Positions 1 to 8,212 of a stretch of 64,000 nt of DNA are shown here, piece after piece. Position numbers and translations under genes: made by a program. The DNA is from Bauldia sp. (lineage in GTDB: Bacteria; Pseudomonadota; Alphaproteobacteria; Rhizobiales; Kaistiaceae), in NCBI GenBank assembly GCA_020442065.1, contig JAGRKZ010000034.1:1-64000 (forward strand), written 5' to 3'. Each line of letters opens with the position of its first letter. The stretch's first letter is position 1. The notes beneath the pieces are model-generated. The model was not told the DNA's origin. It ran no database searches and saw only the letters and a program-made list of their open reading frames with translations.

Positions 1-1340
1 CCGATGAACGACGACTTCTCGTCGAGCCGCAGCCGCCGCAGTTGGATCTTGCCCTCGGCGAAGTTCTCGACCCCCACCGCCCGGTTCTGCCGGATCGTCT
101 TGACGATCTCCGTCGCCGCCAGCTCCTCCAGTGAGAGCACGTAGTCGAACTCCAGGTTGCGGCGGAAGAAGGTCCGGAAGCCGTGGAACGGCCGCATGTC
201 CTTGATGCGGAGCACGGTCTTGCGGGCCCCCATGCGCTTGCCGAACAGGCAGCTCAGCATATTGGCGTTGTCGTCGTTCGAAACCGCCAGCAGCAGGTCG
301 GCCTCGGCCGCGTCGGCCTTCTCCATCGCGGCGGCGATGTCCGCTTTCGCGGCCTCCCATTCGGCGGTCAGCGGCCGGATGATCACCGGGTCGACGATTT
401 TGAGGATCTTCTCGCGGTCGGTGTAGTGCGCGCCGAGCGCCGGCCGCTCCCGCGTCGCCTTGAGCGCCTGTTCGAACAGCGTGCCGAAGATCGCCGGGTC
501 GATCTCCGACCAGTCATGCTCCGACGCCGTATCGACAATTAGCTTGAGGTCGGCCGCTTCGAGCGGCAGCACGCCAGCGTCGTCGAACAGCCCGCCGTTG
601 AAGAAACGGATCACGTCGGCCCCGAAGAAGCCGCCCGTCCGCATCTTGCTGAACAGCTCGGCAAGTTGCGCCGTGGCGAGGGCCGGCTTCTTCTCCGTCG
701 CCCGGAGGGTTCGCGTGAAGAGCTCTGCCGGAAGGAGCCGCGCATCCTCGGCGAACATGCAGAACACGAGACGGTTGAGGAAATGGGCAACAGCGCGGGG
801 ATGGTGGCCGCGCTCCTGGAGTCGCCGGCCGAGTTCGCCGAACCGCGCCGCCGCCTTGGCGGTGATGTCCTGAGGGCTGACCTGCGGCTTGAGCCGATCC
901 GACCCCCGGAAGACGAGACGCAATTCGTCGAGGCGGCGGGGTTCGCGAAGGTCGTCGAACGAAAACTCGATCCGGCGGGATACAGTGTTCGTCCAGTTGG
1001 TGTGGACGATGATCCGCTCCATGTCGGAGACCACGAGATAGGGCGGGTTCTCGAGATCGAGCGCGTAGGCCTGAAGCTGGCGCAGGGCGGCGTTGAGGTC
1101 CTTGTGCTTGCCCTTGTACTCCCAGCCGAAGCAGCCCTTCCGCCAGACATCCGCCCAGCCGTCGCCGCCGCCGACCTTCTCGGCGCCGCGCTCGAAGCAG
1201 TAGTGGTCGCCCTTGGGGTCGTCCTCGGCGGGTGTCGGCTCGCCGAGCAGCCGGCAGAGATCGATGAAATGCTCCTGGGCGCCCTGCCGCTCGCGCAGTT
1301 CGCTGTCGCCCCACTTCTCGATGAATCTGGCCGGCGTCAT
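1..1340 (-). CDS. MmeI-like restriction-modification protein joined in frame to a TrkA-like half (partial, runs off the left end)
   Basis: The frame is open from the ATG at 1340 to the window edge, about 446 residues with no stop. Residues 1-340 look like the N-terminus of MmeI/type IIG class I DNA methyltransferases. They start MTPARFIEKW and hold a nuclease-type E-x-K (EYKGKHK, E74/K76), a helical spacer, and the AHYT motif (304-307) that normally precedes the SAM-binding domain. Instead of the expected DPACGSG motif, the frame passes near residue 340-348 into ADLLLAVSNDDNANML and then a region ending VGVENFAEGKIQLRRL. This resembles the second half of a TrkA RCK_N domain plus the start of TrkA_C. 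The GxGxxG nucleotide-binding motif of TrkA is absent. A working methyltransferase is therefore unlikely from this reading. It could be a true recombination product, a decayed gene, or an assembly join at short shared sequence. I re-read the frame across the join base by base. Confidence 0.75.
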   Translation of the reverse strand, partial: MTPARFIEKWGDSELRERQGAQEHFIDLCRLLGEPTPAEDDPKGDHYCFERGAEKVGGGDGWADVWRKGCFGWEYKGKHKDLNAALRQLQAYALDLENPPYLVVSDMERIIVHTNWTNTVSRRIEFSFDDLREPRRLDELRLVFRGSDRLKPQVSPQDITAKAAARFGELGRRLQERGHHPRAVAHFLNRLVFCMFAEDARLLPAELFTRTLRATEKKPALATAQLAELFSKMRTGGFFGADVIRFFNGGLFDDAGVLPLEAADLKLIVDTASEHDWSEIDPAIFGTLFEQALKATRERPALGAHYTDREKILKIVDPVIIRPLTAEWEAAKADIAAAMEKADAAEADLLLAVSNDDNANMLSCLFGKRMGARKTVLRIKDMRPFHGFRTFFRRNLEFDYVLSLEELAATEIVKTIRQNRAVGVENFAEGKIQLRRLRLDEKSSFI

Positions 1341-1390
1341 CCCGGATTGCGGGTGCCACGCCCGTGCAACCCGGTCAAGGACGACCTGCC

Positions 1391-1479
1391 GGTTCCCACC
1401 ACCCTCTCCCCTTGCGGGAGAGGTCGTTTCGCCGCTTGCGGCGAAACGGGGTGAGGGGTCGGTTCCCACCCCACCCTCC
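1391..1479. repeat. REP-like palindromic element with flanking direct repeats
   Basis: Two adjacent inverted repeats are present. CTCTCCC/GGGAGAG lies at 1404-1422 around CTTGC. GTTTCGCCGC/GCGGCGAAAC lies at 1426-1447 with a 2-base centre. GGTTCCCACC occurs on both sides, at 1391 and 1461. The composition matches the short extragenic palindromes that are multicopy in many proteobacterial genomes. It sits just upstream of the partial gene at the left edge, reading away from it. Confidence 0.6.
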
Positions 1480-1490
1480 ATCGGCCGCGC

Positions 1491-1520
1491 TTGACAGGAT
1501 CTTGGTTATAGGAATATATT
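1491..1520 (+). promoter_or_regulatory. Strong sigma70-type promoter
   Basis: A consensus -35 TTGACA (1491-1496) is followed after 18 bases by TATATT (1515-1520). The AT-rich hexamers stand out in GC-rich surroundings. A start near 1523-1527 would transcribe rightward into a region without a convincing coding start for about 400 bases. Confidence 0.6.
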
Positions 1521-1522
1521 CA

Positions 1523-1681
1523 GATCTTCCCGTCCGCGAGGGGTCGCCGTCCGGAGGCGTTCGTTCGGTGGGGCGGGACGGTCCCGCGCCGCCCGGCCCG
1601 CAACCGGCGGCACGGCGCCTCTGTCCGGGACCCCGGGGCCACAGGGCTCCGGCGCCTGAAGGCTGACGGAGCGGGAGACCC
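1523..1681 (+). ncRNA. Candidate structured small RNA (6S-like size and layout)
   Basis: Transcription from the promoter just upstream would begin here. The predicted ends pair with each other: TTCCCG (1527-1532) with CGGGAG (1672-1677), and TCCG (1533-1536) with CGGA (1667-1670), with one bulged G. This leaves a GC-rich interior of about 130 bases with internal pairing. A long rod closed by its own ends, about 160 bases, behind a strong promoter is how 6S RNA looks. I could not match conserved 6S sequence from memory, and no U-tract terminator is visible. It may instead be a leader for the small gene downstream. Confidence 0.3.
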
Positions 1682-1926
1682 TCCGCATGTCGCCCGGCAG
1701 GCCGAAAAATGGCCGCGGCGGGCGCTCGCCCGAGCGCCCCCAAAATCACCCGGAGCAATCCGGGCCGCAGGCACTCGACGAGCGCCCGCCACCCCTCTTG
1801 CCGAGCCCGACGGGCCGGTGGGGGGAACGACGATGGGAAGGGCGGCCCGGGACGACCGGAGCCCACCCCAGACGGCTGCAGCACCCGGCCCGCTCGCGGG
1901 CGCGGCAACGAGGGATCGTGCCCGGA

Positions 1927-2304
1927 ATGCCGAACAGCGATGCGGCCGACGCCGGCCGGAACACCCGGAGATTCCGGGCGACCGGCAGGAAGTGCGAAAC
2001 CGGCGTCCGCTACCGCTATGGCCGCCGGCCGGCGGCGGGGGAGGACGGAAACGCGACGGCCGCCGCCTCGCTCAGGCGATTCCTCGCCGACTGGGGCCAG
2101 CTCTGGCTGCTCTGCGGCTACCGCGTGTGCAACCGCGCCGGCCGCTGCCGCAGCCCCGGCACGCCCTGCTTCGATCGCGAGACCGACTTCCTCTGCAGGC
2201 GCCTCCTCGCCGCTCCGCCGTTCGTCGATCTCTGCGACGCCGCCGCTGCGATCGGCGATGAGGACGACGTCGACGACGGGGACGAGGCCGGCGACGAGGA
2301 CTAG
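1927..2304 (+). CDS. Small cysteine/arginine-rich hypothetical protein
   Basis: The 125-residue frame starting at ATG 1927 holds a protein-like core: RRFLADWGQLWLLCGYR, then CNRAGRC and PGTPCFDRE, and an acidic tail (GDEDDVDDGDEAGDED). Short alphaproteobacterial proteins of unknown function with an RxCxRxxRCxG...ACF-type core are familiar to me, and this resembles them. The frame is open further upstream to 1687, but that part is low-complexity Pro/Arg and not convincing. No clear ribosome binding site supports the start. Four cysteines could bind a metal or form disulfides, but this is not shown. Confidence 0.4.
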   Translation: MPNSDAADAGRNTRRFRATGRKCETGVRYRYGRRPAAGEDGNATAAASLRRFLADWGQLWLLCGYRVCNRAGRCRSPGTPCFDRETDFLCRRLLAAPPFVDLCDAAAAIGDEDDVDDGDEAGDED

Positions 2305-2314
2305 CCCCGCCGCC

Positions 2315-3010
2315 TCAGAGCGTCACCGGCACATCCCGCTCCGGCACCAGCACCGCGGCGCGGGCGTCCGCCATCGCGGCAACGAAGTGCTCGACCTGGC
2401 CGTGGAGCAGGCCGAAGGTGCCGTAGTGGCAGGGGATCACCGTCTCGAAGTCGAAGTAGCGCTGGCAGGCGAGCGCGGCGAGCTTCGGCCCCATGGTGAA
2501 GCGGTCGCCGATCGGCACGATGCCGATCTTCGGCGCGAAGAGCTCGGCCGTAAGCCGCATCCCCTCGAAGATGCCGGTGTCGCCCATGTGGAGGAGCGTC
2601 TTCTCGCCCGGGGCGCTGATCACCACGCCGCCCGGGTTGCCGAGATAGACCGGCACGCCGTCGACGGTCGAGGACGAGGAGTGCCAGGCCGGGACGCAGG
2701 CGGCCCGGAAGGCGCCGAGGTCGATCTCGCCGCCGTGGTTGAACGGCTCGGCGCGGGCGACGCCCTTGCCGGTCAGCCAGTCGCAGACCTCCGGGTTGGC
2801 GACCAGCAGCGCGCCGGTCTCGCGGCAGATCTCGACGGCCGAGCCGACATGATCGTCGTGGCCGTGGGTGAGGACGACATGGGTGGCGCCCCGCGCGGCA
2901 GCGGCCTTGTCGCCCTTGAAGGTCGGGTTGTCGAGGAACGGGTCGATCAGCATCGCGGCGCCGTCGATGTCGATGCGGAAGGCCGAATGGCCGAACCAGG
3001 TGATCTGCAT
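2315..3010 (-). CDS. UPF0173-type metal-dependent hydrolase (metallo-beta-lactamase fold)
   Basis: 231 residues, usual length for the UPF0173/UlaG-like family. The zinc motif HxHxDH is at residues 49-54 (HGHDDH), preceded by the strand [11 protein letters not shown] and [11 protein letters not shown] later GDTG motif and a C-terminal CHYGTF supply the remaining ligands of the MBL fold. The protein is cytosolic, with no signal peptide. The physiological substrate of this family is not known. It is divergent from ruvX with 95 bp between them, an arrangement I associate with Rhizobiales. Confidence 0.9.
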   Translation of the reverse strand: MQITWFGHSAFRIDIDGAAMLIDPFLDNPTFKGDKAAAARGATHVVLTHGHDDHVGSAVEICRETGALLVANPEVCDWLTGKGVARAEPFNHGGEIDLGAFRAACVPAWHSSSSTVDGVPVYLGNPGGVVISAPGEKTLLHMGDTGIFEGMRLTAELFAPKIGIVPIGDRFTMGPKLAALACQRYFDFETVIPCHYGTFGLLHGQVEHFVAAMADARAAVLVPERDVPVTL

Positions 3011-3105
3011 GGTGTCCCCTTGCCGGTTTCTTCTATGCTGGCGGCGATGATCGCCACCCGCACCCGATCCCGCAACCCGGACAAGCCGGTTCGCCGGAGG
3101 TTTCC

Positions 3106-3594
3106 GTGAAGCGCGCCGACCTCACCCTCGAGGCGCTGGCGGCGATGCTGCCGCCGCGCGGCGCCCTGCTCGGGCTCGACCTCGGCACCAAGACCATCGG
3201 CCTCGCCCTCTCCGACCTCGGCCGCACCATCGCCTCCCCGCTTGAGGTCATCCGGCGGACCAAATTCCAGGCCGATCTCGTTGCCCTCCGCCGGGCCATC
3301 GCCGACCACGCCGTGGTCGGGCTGGTGCTCGGCCTGCCGGTCAACATGGACGGCAGCGAGGGCCCCCGCGCCCAGGCGACCCGGGGCTTTGCCCGCAACA
3401 TCGCGCCGGCGGTGGACCTGCCCCTGGTGTTCTGGGACGAGCGGCTCTCCACCGCCGCCGTCACCCGCACGCTGATCGAGGCCGATGCCAGCCGCAAGCG
3501 TCGCAGCGAGGTCGTCGACAAGGTCGCCGCCGCCTACATCCTCCAGGGCGCACTCGACCGGCTGCGGTCGATCGCCGCGGGGCCGTCGACGTGA
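3106..3594 (+). CDS. ruvX: RuvX/YqgF-family putative Holliday junction resolvase
   Basis: 162 residues, the usual size. The RNase H-like fold shows the first catalytic Asp in [14 protein letters not shown] (D25), the [12 protein letters not shown] strand, and the WDERLST segment with a further acidic residue. The start is GTG at 3106, preceded by CCGGAGG at ideal spacing. E. coli YqgF also acts in 16S rRNA processing, so either role is possible. It reads alone; the next gene is convergent. Confidence 0.93.
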   Translation: MKRADLTLEALAAMLPPRGALLGLDLGTKTIGLALSDLGRTIASPLEVIRRTKFQADLVALRRAIADHAVVGLVLGLPVNMDGSEGPRAQATRGFARNIAPAVDLPLVFWDERLSTAAVTRTLIEADASRKRRSEVVDKVAAAYILQGALDRLRSIAAGPST

Positions 3595-3605
3595 GGGAGT
3601 GGAAG

Positions 3606-3627
3606 GCCCGGCGGCGCGGCGCCGGGC
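3606..3627. terminator. GC-rich hairpin between convergent genes
   Basis: GCCCGGCG and CGCCGGGC form a perfect 8-bp stem around GCGCGG. There is no T-run on either side. It may act as a bidirectional terminator for ruvX and the convergent cyclic-nucleotide-binding gene, but it is not a classic intrinsic terminator. Confidence 0.4.
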
Positions 3628-3660
3628 AGATCGGGTACCGCTGGCGGAATGCCGGCCGGC

Positions 3661-4113
3661 TCAGTACATCATGTACCAGTACATCATCGCCGCCGGATCG
3701 TCTTCGTTCGGCTGCATCTGCTTCTGCCACTCATGGAAGCGCTCGCGGAGGCCCCGTTTGTGCGGGTCCATCTGCGCCATCTTCTCGTTCATCTGGCGAA
3801 GCCGGCGCACCAGCGTCTTCATGAACAGAGCCGCGCGCTGGGGGTCGTTCTGGATCGAATCGTTGAATTCGTCGAAGGTCGTGGTGACGCACTCGGTGTC
3901 GACCACCGCCTTCACCGTCGCCGAGCGCGGGCCGGGGTCGAGCAGGCTCATCTCGCCGAACACCTCGCCGCTCGCCAGCACGCCGAGAACGCGGGTCTTG
4001 TTGCCTTCGCCCACGGTCACTTCGACCGACCCGTCGACGACCAGGAACGCGGTATCACCCTCCTCGCCTTCGGTGAGGATCGTGTCCCCGGCCTTGAACT
4101 TAACGGTCCGCAT
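3661..4113 (-). CDS. Cyclic nucleotide-binding domain protein
   Basis: 150 residues from the ATG at 4113 (MRTVKFKAGDTILTEGEEGD). It is a single cNMP-binding beta-roll with the phosphate-binding cassette signature GEVFGEMSLLDPGPRSATV near residues 49-67. A helical tail follows (residues 95-130, rich in Arg/Met/Lys) and ends in MMYWYMMY. No DNA-binding or kinase domain is attached. Stand-alone domains of this type, often annotated as Crp/Fnr-family without HTH, are common in alphaproteobacteria and may act as regulatory subunits. The frame is open upstream of this start, but the sequence there is antisense to the FAH gene and not protein-like. Confidence 0.85.
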   Translation of the reverse strand: MRTVKFKAGDTILTEGEEGDTAFLVVDGSVEVTVGEGNKTRVLGVLASGEVFGEMSLLDPGPRSATVKAVVDTECVTTTFDEFNDSIQNDPQRAALFMKTLVRRLRQMNEKMAQMDPHKRGLRERFHEWQKQMQPNEDDPAAMMYWYMMY

Positions 4114-4206
4114 GAGTCTTCCCCTGTGCCCTGAATCGATGCGCTGGACGATAGCCGAGCCGGCCGAAGGACGATAGGCTGTGTTGCGTCGCACAGGAAA
4201 GGAAAA

Positions 4207-4911
4207 ATGAACCAGCCACCCCATCCGCCCGGCTATGCCGTCGCGCGTCCGGCCGCCCCGGTCCTGCCGGTGTTCTCGTCCGAGCTCCTGTTTCCGGTCC
4301 GTCGCGTCTACTGTGTCGGACGCAATTATGCCGCCCACGCCGTCGAGATGGGCGGCGATCCGAACCGCGAGCCGCCCTTCTTCTTCCAGAAGAACCCGGA
4401 CAACCTCAATCCGTCGGGCCTGTTTCCCTATCCGTCCGCCTCGCAGGACGTCCATTTCGAGGTCGAGCTGGTCGTCGCCCTCGGCCAGGGCGGCGCCGAC
4501 ATTTCGGTCGACCATGCCCTCGACTGCGTGTTCGGCTATGCCGTCGGCATCGACATGACCCGCCGCGACCTCCAGGCGAAGGCCAAGGAGCTGTCGCGGC
4601 CGTGGGAGGTGGCCAAGGCCTTCGAGGCCTCCGCGCCCTGCGGTCACATCATGCCGGTCGACCAGGTGGGCTATCCGGCCGCCGGCACGATCTGGCTCGA
4701 CGTCAACGGCAAGCGCCGCCAGACCGGCGACCTCGCCCAGATGATCTGGAAAGTGCCGGAGATCATCAGCCATCTATCCGGCCTCTTCACCCTCGCCCCC
4801 GGCGACGTCATCTTCACCGGCACGCCGGCCGGCGTCGGCCCGGTTGCTCGCGGCGACGTCATGACCGCCCATGTTGACGGCGTCGGCAGCATCAAGGTGA
4901 AGGTGACGTGA
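4207..4911 (+). CDS. Fumarylacetoacetate hydrolase family protein
   Basis: 234 residues. The FAH fold is shown by VYCVGRNYAAHA, FFFQKNPDN, then the metal-binding HFEVELVVALG, a GYAVGIDMTRRDLQ segment and the C-terminal FTGTPAGVGP loop. Members hydrolyse C-C bonds or decarboxylate beta-keto acids using Mg2+/Mn2+ (fumarylpyruvate, acylpyruvate, oxaloacetate). The TRRDLQ variant and MGGDPNREPPF are frequent in fumarylpyruvate/acylpyruvate hydrolases. No aromatic ring-cleavage genes are adjacent, so the substrate cannot be assigned. ATG at 4207 follows AAAGGAAAA. Confidence 0.88.
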   Translation: MNQPPHPPGYAVARPAAPVLPVFSSELLFPVRRVYCVGRNYAAHAVEMGGDPNREPPFFFQKNPDNLNPSGLFPYPSASQDVHFEVELVVALGQGGADISVDHALDCVFGYAVGIDMTRRDLQAKAKELSRPWEVAKAFEASAPCGHIMPVDQVGYPAAGTIWLDVNGKRRQTGDLAQMIWKVPEIISHLSGLFTLAPGDVIFTGTPAGVGPVARGDVMTAHVDGVGSIKVKVT

Positions 4912-4997
4912 GACCGGGCGCCGCGAGACCGGAGACTCCCCGGCCGCGGGGCGGCGCCACTGCCCGACGCCAGCGACCTGAAATGAGGGAGCCCGTC

Positions 4998-5390
4998 ATG
5001 TCGAAGACCTTGATTGCCGCCGCCGCAGCGCTTGCGAGCGCCCTCGGCCCGGGAGCAGCGCTTGCCTGCGACGCTGGGGCAGAGGCCTGCCCGATCCCGG
5101 TCGAAATGAAGCCCGGCACTGATACCATCACCCTGGTGCACGAGCTGAAGCAGAACGTCGAGTGCTGCTACTACAGCCTCGCCGCACGGGCCGGGCAGAC
5201 GTTGACCTGGTCCTTCCAGGGACCGGACGCTCGCTCGCTGATCACCTATCCCGATGGCAGCAGCGACGGACCGGGCATCCCCAACAGCATCCCGTTGAAG
5301 GCGACCGGGACCTACATCCTGGGTTTCACGCCCGATCTGATGGCGGACAACGCCTACGGCCCGTTCCGCGCGACGGTGACGATCAAGTAG
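4998..5390 (+). CDS. Secreted small beta-sandwich protein of unknown function
   Basis: 130 residues from the ATG at 4998, with GAGGGAG 6 bases upstream. A Sec signal peptide is clear (MSKTLIAAAAALASALG, cleavage after ALA near residue 23). The mature part has four early cysteines (CDAG..AC and ECCYY). It then shows a pattern like pre-peptidase C-terminal or lysozyme-inhibitor folds: YSLAARAGQTLTWSF, then GTYILGFTP, ending YGPFRATVTIK. It probably acts in the periplasm. No partner is apparent from the neighbours. An upstream extension of the frame has no signal-peptide logic and is rejected. Confidence 0.7.
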   Translation: MSKTLIAAAAALASALGPGAALACDAGAEACPIPVEMKPGTDTITLVHELKQNVECCYYSLAARAGQTLTWSFQGPDARSLITYPDGSSDGPGIPNSIPLKATGTYILGFTPDLMADNAYGPFRATVTIK

Positions 5391-5397
5391 CCACGCC

Positions 5398-6591
5398 TCA
5401 GCCCGCCACGTTCCAGCCGCGGCCGTGGTCGCCGAAGGCCTCCCAGCCGGTCTCGGTGACGGCGACCGTGTCCTCGATCTTGATGTAGCCGCGCCGGGGG
5501 TGCGGCAGCGTCGTCTCGATCGACAGCACCATGCCGGCCTCGAGCGGCCGGTCGGCGTCGTCGCCGGGATAGGGAACCGGCCCTGAACCGGTGAGCCGCG
5601 GCGCCTCGTGGGAGATCAGTCCCATGCCGTGCGCGACGAAGTCGAGGAGGTTGCCGTTGGGGGACATCCGCAGCACCTCCCCGGCCGCGGCAAAGATGTC
5701 GCCGCCCCGCGCCCCTGCCCGGATCGGTGTGCGCGCCGCCTGCTGGATCGCGTCGATCTCGGCGAGCAAGTCCTGCAGTTCGGCATCGGGCTCGCCCATG
5801 ACCGCCATCCGGCAGAGGTCGCCGATATATCCGCGGTAGTTGCCGCCGGAGTCGATCGACATCGGCTCGCCCTCGCGCCACGCCTGGTCCGACGGCGCCC
5901 GGTTGAGGCTGGTGCCGCAGGTGATCAGGCAATATTCGAAAGTGAGGCCCCTTGAGACCTCCTCGCGCCGCAGCGCCTCGACCATATCGAGCTTGGTGAC
6001 GCCGGGACGGCCGTGGCTCGCCACCGCCGCAAGCATCGAATCGACCACGCCGTTCGATGCCGCGCGGAGGAAGTCGAGTTCCTCCGGCGTCTTTTGGGCC
6101 CGCAACCGTTCGAGCGCGACCGTGGCGTCGACGATCCGCGCCGACGGCAGGGCACCACGCAGCATTTCCTCGGCGTCCGCCGGCAGGAAGGCGCGTTCGA
6201 CTCCGATCGTCGCGTTCTCCTTGCCGAGCTTCTTCAGCCGCTCGATCACCGCGCCCATCGCGCCTTGCGATCCCCAGGTCGGCAGGAACTCCGGCATCCA
6301 GAACTTGCCGAGGGCGCGCTCGTAGTTTTCCATCGGGTTACCGGCATAGGCCGCGTCCTCCGGTCGCCCCCGCACGTAGACCAGCAGCGGCAGGTAGCGG
6401 GACAGGCCGATCGCGTCGAAATGCGAGAAGAAGAAGAAGCGATAGGTTCCGCCCACCAGATACTGGACGTTGTGCTTCGAGGAAGCGACGAGAACGTCGA
6501 TCCCCGCCTGCTCGAGCAGTACGTCAAGCTTTGCCTGGTCGAAAGGAAGCGCGGCGCCGGCGCCGGTTGCCTTTTCGTCGCGAGCGTCCAT
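5398..6591 (-). CDS. M24-family Xaa-Pro aminopeptidase/dipeptidase-like protein
   Basis: 397 residues. It has an N-terminal creatinase-like domain (about 15-165) and a C-terminal pita-bread domain. The metal ligands D247 (SIDSGG), D258 (IGDLCR), H321 (VAHGMG), E359 (SIETTL) and E373 (KIEDTV) are all present, so a dinuclear metal hydrolase is expected. The insertion RFFFFSHFDAIG is unusual for PepQ/PepP proper, and many such paralogues in Rhizobiales act on unknown dipeptides. It starts at ATG 6591 behind GGGAGGGG. It is divergent from the acyl-CoA synthetase gene. Confidence 0.88.
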   Translation of the reverse strand: MDARDEKATGAGAALPFDQAKLDVLLEQAGIDVLVASSKHNVQYLVGGTYRFFFFSHFDAIGLSRYLPLLVYVRGRPEDAAYAGNPMENYERALGKFWMPEFLPTWGSQGAMGAVIERLKKLGKENATIGVERAFLPADAEEMLRGALPSARIVDATVALERLRAQKTPEELDFLRAASNGVVDSMLAAVASHGRPGVTKLDMVEALRREEVSRGLTFEYCLITCGTSLNRAPSDQAWREGEPMSIDSGGNYRGYIGDLCRMAVMGEPDAELQDLLAEIDAIQQAARTPIRAGARGGDIFAAAGEVLRMSPNGNLLDFVAHGMGLISHEAPRLTGSGPVPYPGDDADRPLEAGMVLSIETTLPHPRRGYIKIEDTVAVTETGWEAFGDHGRGWNVAG

Positions 6592-6700
6592 GATGCCCCT
6601 CCCATCGTTTGCGTTTCATCCGGGATTATAGCCGCCCAAAGCCGCGGCGTCGCGCCAGCGACGACGTCGGTTGGGCAACGGCCCCGGCGGAGGAATTGGA

Positions 6701-8212
6701 ATGACCAGCATCATCGATCGGATCGCGCCGGGCCGTGATCAGGCCCCGGCCATCCTCGCACCGGATCGTCCGCCACTCACCCACGGCGGCCTTCGCGCGC
6801 TGATCGCCGACACCGCCGCGCGACTCAACGCTGCCGGCATCGGCCGGGGCGATCGCGTCGCCATTGTCCTCCCCAACGGCCCGGAGATGGCGACCGCATT
6901 CCTTGCCGTCGCCGCGACGGCCACGACCGCCCCGCTCAACCCAGCCTATCGTGAGGACGAGTTCGACTTTTACCTCAGCGACATCGGCGCCAAGGCACTC
7001 ATCGTCCTGTCAGGCGAAGATGGCCCGGCAGTGACCGTCGCAGGCCGTCGCGGCATAGCCATCCTGCGGCTGACGCCGGATGCCGACGGACCCGCCGGCC
7101 AATTCACCCTCGACGGTCACAAGAGCGGCACCGTGGTGCGGCCGGAACTCGCCGAAGACGGCGACACCGCACTTCTCCTTCACACCTCGGGCACCACCTC
7201 ACGGCCGAAGCTCGTTCCTCTCAGCCATGCTAACCTCGCCGCCTCGGCCGCCCATATCGGCCAGACGCTGGCGCTGACCCCGGACGACCGCTGCCTCAAC
7301 ATCATGCCGCTGTTCCACATCCATGGCCTGATCGCGGCAGTGCTCGCCTCGCTGGCGGCCGGCGGCAGTACCTACTGCACACCGGGCTTCAATGCGCTCC
7401 GCTTCTTCGCCTGGCTCTCCGAAGCGCAGCCGACCTGGTACACGGCCGTGCCGACCATGCACCAGGCCATCCTAGCCCGCGCCGCCCGCAACCCCGAGGC
7501 GGTTGCGGCGGCAAAGCTGCGTTTCATCCGCTCCTCCTCCGCCTCGCTGCCACCGCAGGTCATGGCCGAGCTTGAGGCCCTGTTCGGCTGCCCGGTGGTC
7601 GAGTCCTACGGCATGACGGAGGCCGCCCACCAGATGGCCTCGAACCCGCTGCCGCCCTCGACCCGGAAACCCGGCAGCGTCGGCATCGCGGCCGGGCCCG
7701 AGGTGGGGATCATGGCCGAGAACGGCGCCATGCTCGGGCCGGATCTGGTTGGCGAGATCGTCATCCGGGGGCCCAACGTCACCGCCGGCTACGAAGCCAA
7801 CCCCGACGCCAATGCCTCCGCCTTCGCCCATGGCTGGTTCCACACCGGCGACCAGGGCACGATCGATGCCGACGGCTACGTCCGCGTCACCGGCCGGCTC
7901 AAGGAGATCATCAACCGCGGCGGCGAGAAGATCTCGCCGCGGGAGGTCGACGAAGTGATCATGGATTGCCCTGCCGTCGCCCAGGTCGTCACCTTCGCCA
8001 TGCCGCACGACAAGCTCGGCGAAGAGGTCGCCGCCGCCGTCGTCCTCCGCGAAGGCGAAACCGCCACCGAGCGCGATATCCGCTCCTTCTGCGCCACCCG
8101 CCTCGCCGACTTCAAAGTACCGCGGAAGATCGTCATCCTCGACGAGATCCCAAAAGGTGCCACTGGCAAGCTGCAGAGGATCGGCCTCGCCCAGAAGCTC
8201 GGGCTCGCCTGA
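6701..8212 (+). CDS. AMP-forming acyl-CoA synthetase (oxalyl-CoA/medium-chain ligase-like)
   Basis: 503 residues from ATG 6701, preceded by GGAGGAA. ANL-family motifs are intact: LLHTSGTTSRPK (P-loop), ESYGMTEAAHQM, the hinge VTGRLKEIINRGGEKI and the catalytic lysine in PKGATGKLQR. The overall pattern is closest to the PCS60/oxalate-CoA ligase branch, but the substrate cannot be fixed. The stop overlaps the start of the ketopantoate-reductase-like gene by one base (TGATG), so the two are translationally coupled. Confidence 0.88.
   Translation: MTSIIDRIAPGRDQAPAILAPDRPPLTHGGLRALIADTAARLNAAGIGRGDRVAIVLPNGPEMATAFLAVAATATTAPLNPAYREDEFDFYLSDIGAKALIVLSGEDGPAVTVAGRRGIAILRLTPDADGPAGQFTLDGHKSGTVVRPELAEDGDTALLLHTSGTTSRPKLVPLSHANLAASAAHIGQTLALTPDDRCLNIMPLFHIHGLIAAVLASLAAGGSTYCTPGFNALRFFAWLSEAQPTWYTAVPTMHQAILARAARNPEAVAAAKLRFIRSSSASLPPQVMAELEALFGCPVVESYGMTEAAHQMASNPLPPSTRKPGSVGIAAGPEVGIMAENGAMLGPDLVGEIVIRGPNVTAGYEANPDANASAFAHGWFHTGDQGTIDADGYVRVTGRLKEIINRGGEKISPREVDEVIMDCPAVAQVVTFAMPHDKLGEEVAAAVVLREGETATERDIRSFCATRLADFKVPRKIVILDEIPKGATGKLQRIGLAQKLGLA

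Noticed and set aside
514-1359. 281-codon minus-strand frame and the overlapping plus-strand frame 666-1454
   Set aside because: Both are off-frame shadows of the MmeI-like reading frame, which alone shows family motifs.
1710-1745. GGGCGCTCG/CGAGCGCCC hairpin as a terminator for the candidate small RNA
   Set aside because: The stem is good but no U-tract follows on the plus strand, so I did not call it a terminator.
3661-4773. Long start at 4773 for the cyclic-nucleotide-binding gene
   Set aside because: The extra 220 codons are antisense to the FAH-family gene and lack protein-like sequence. The ATG at 4113 begins exactly at the domain.
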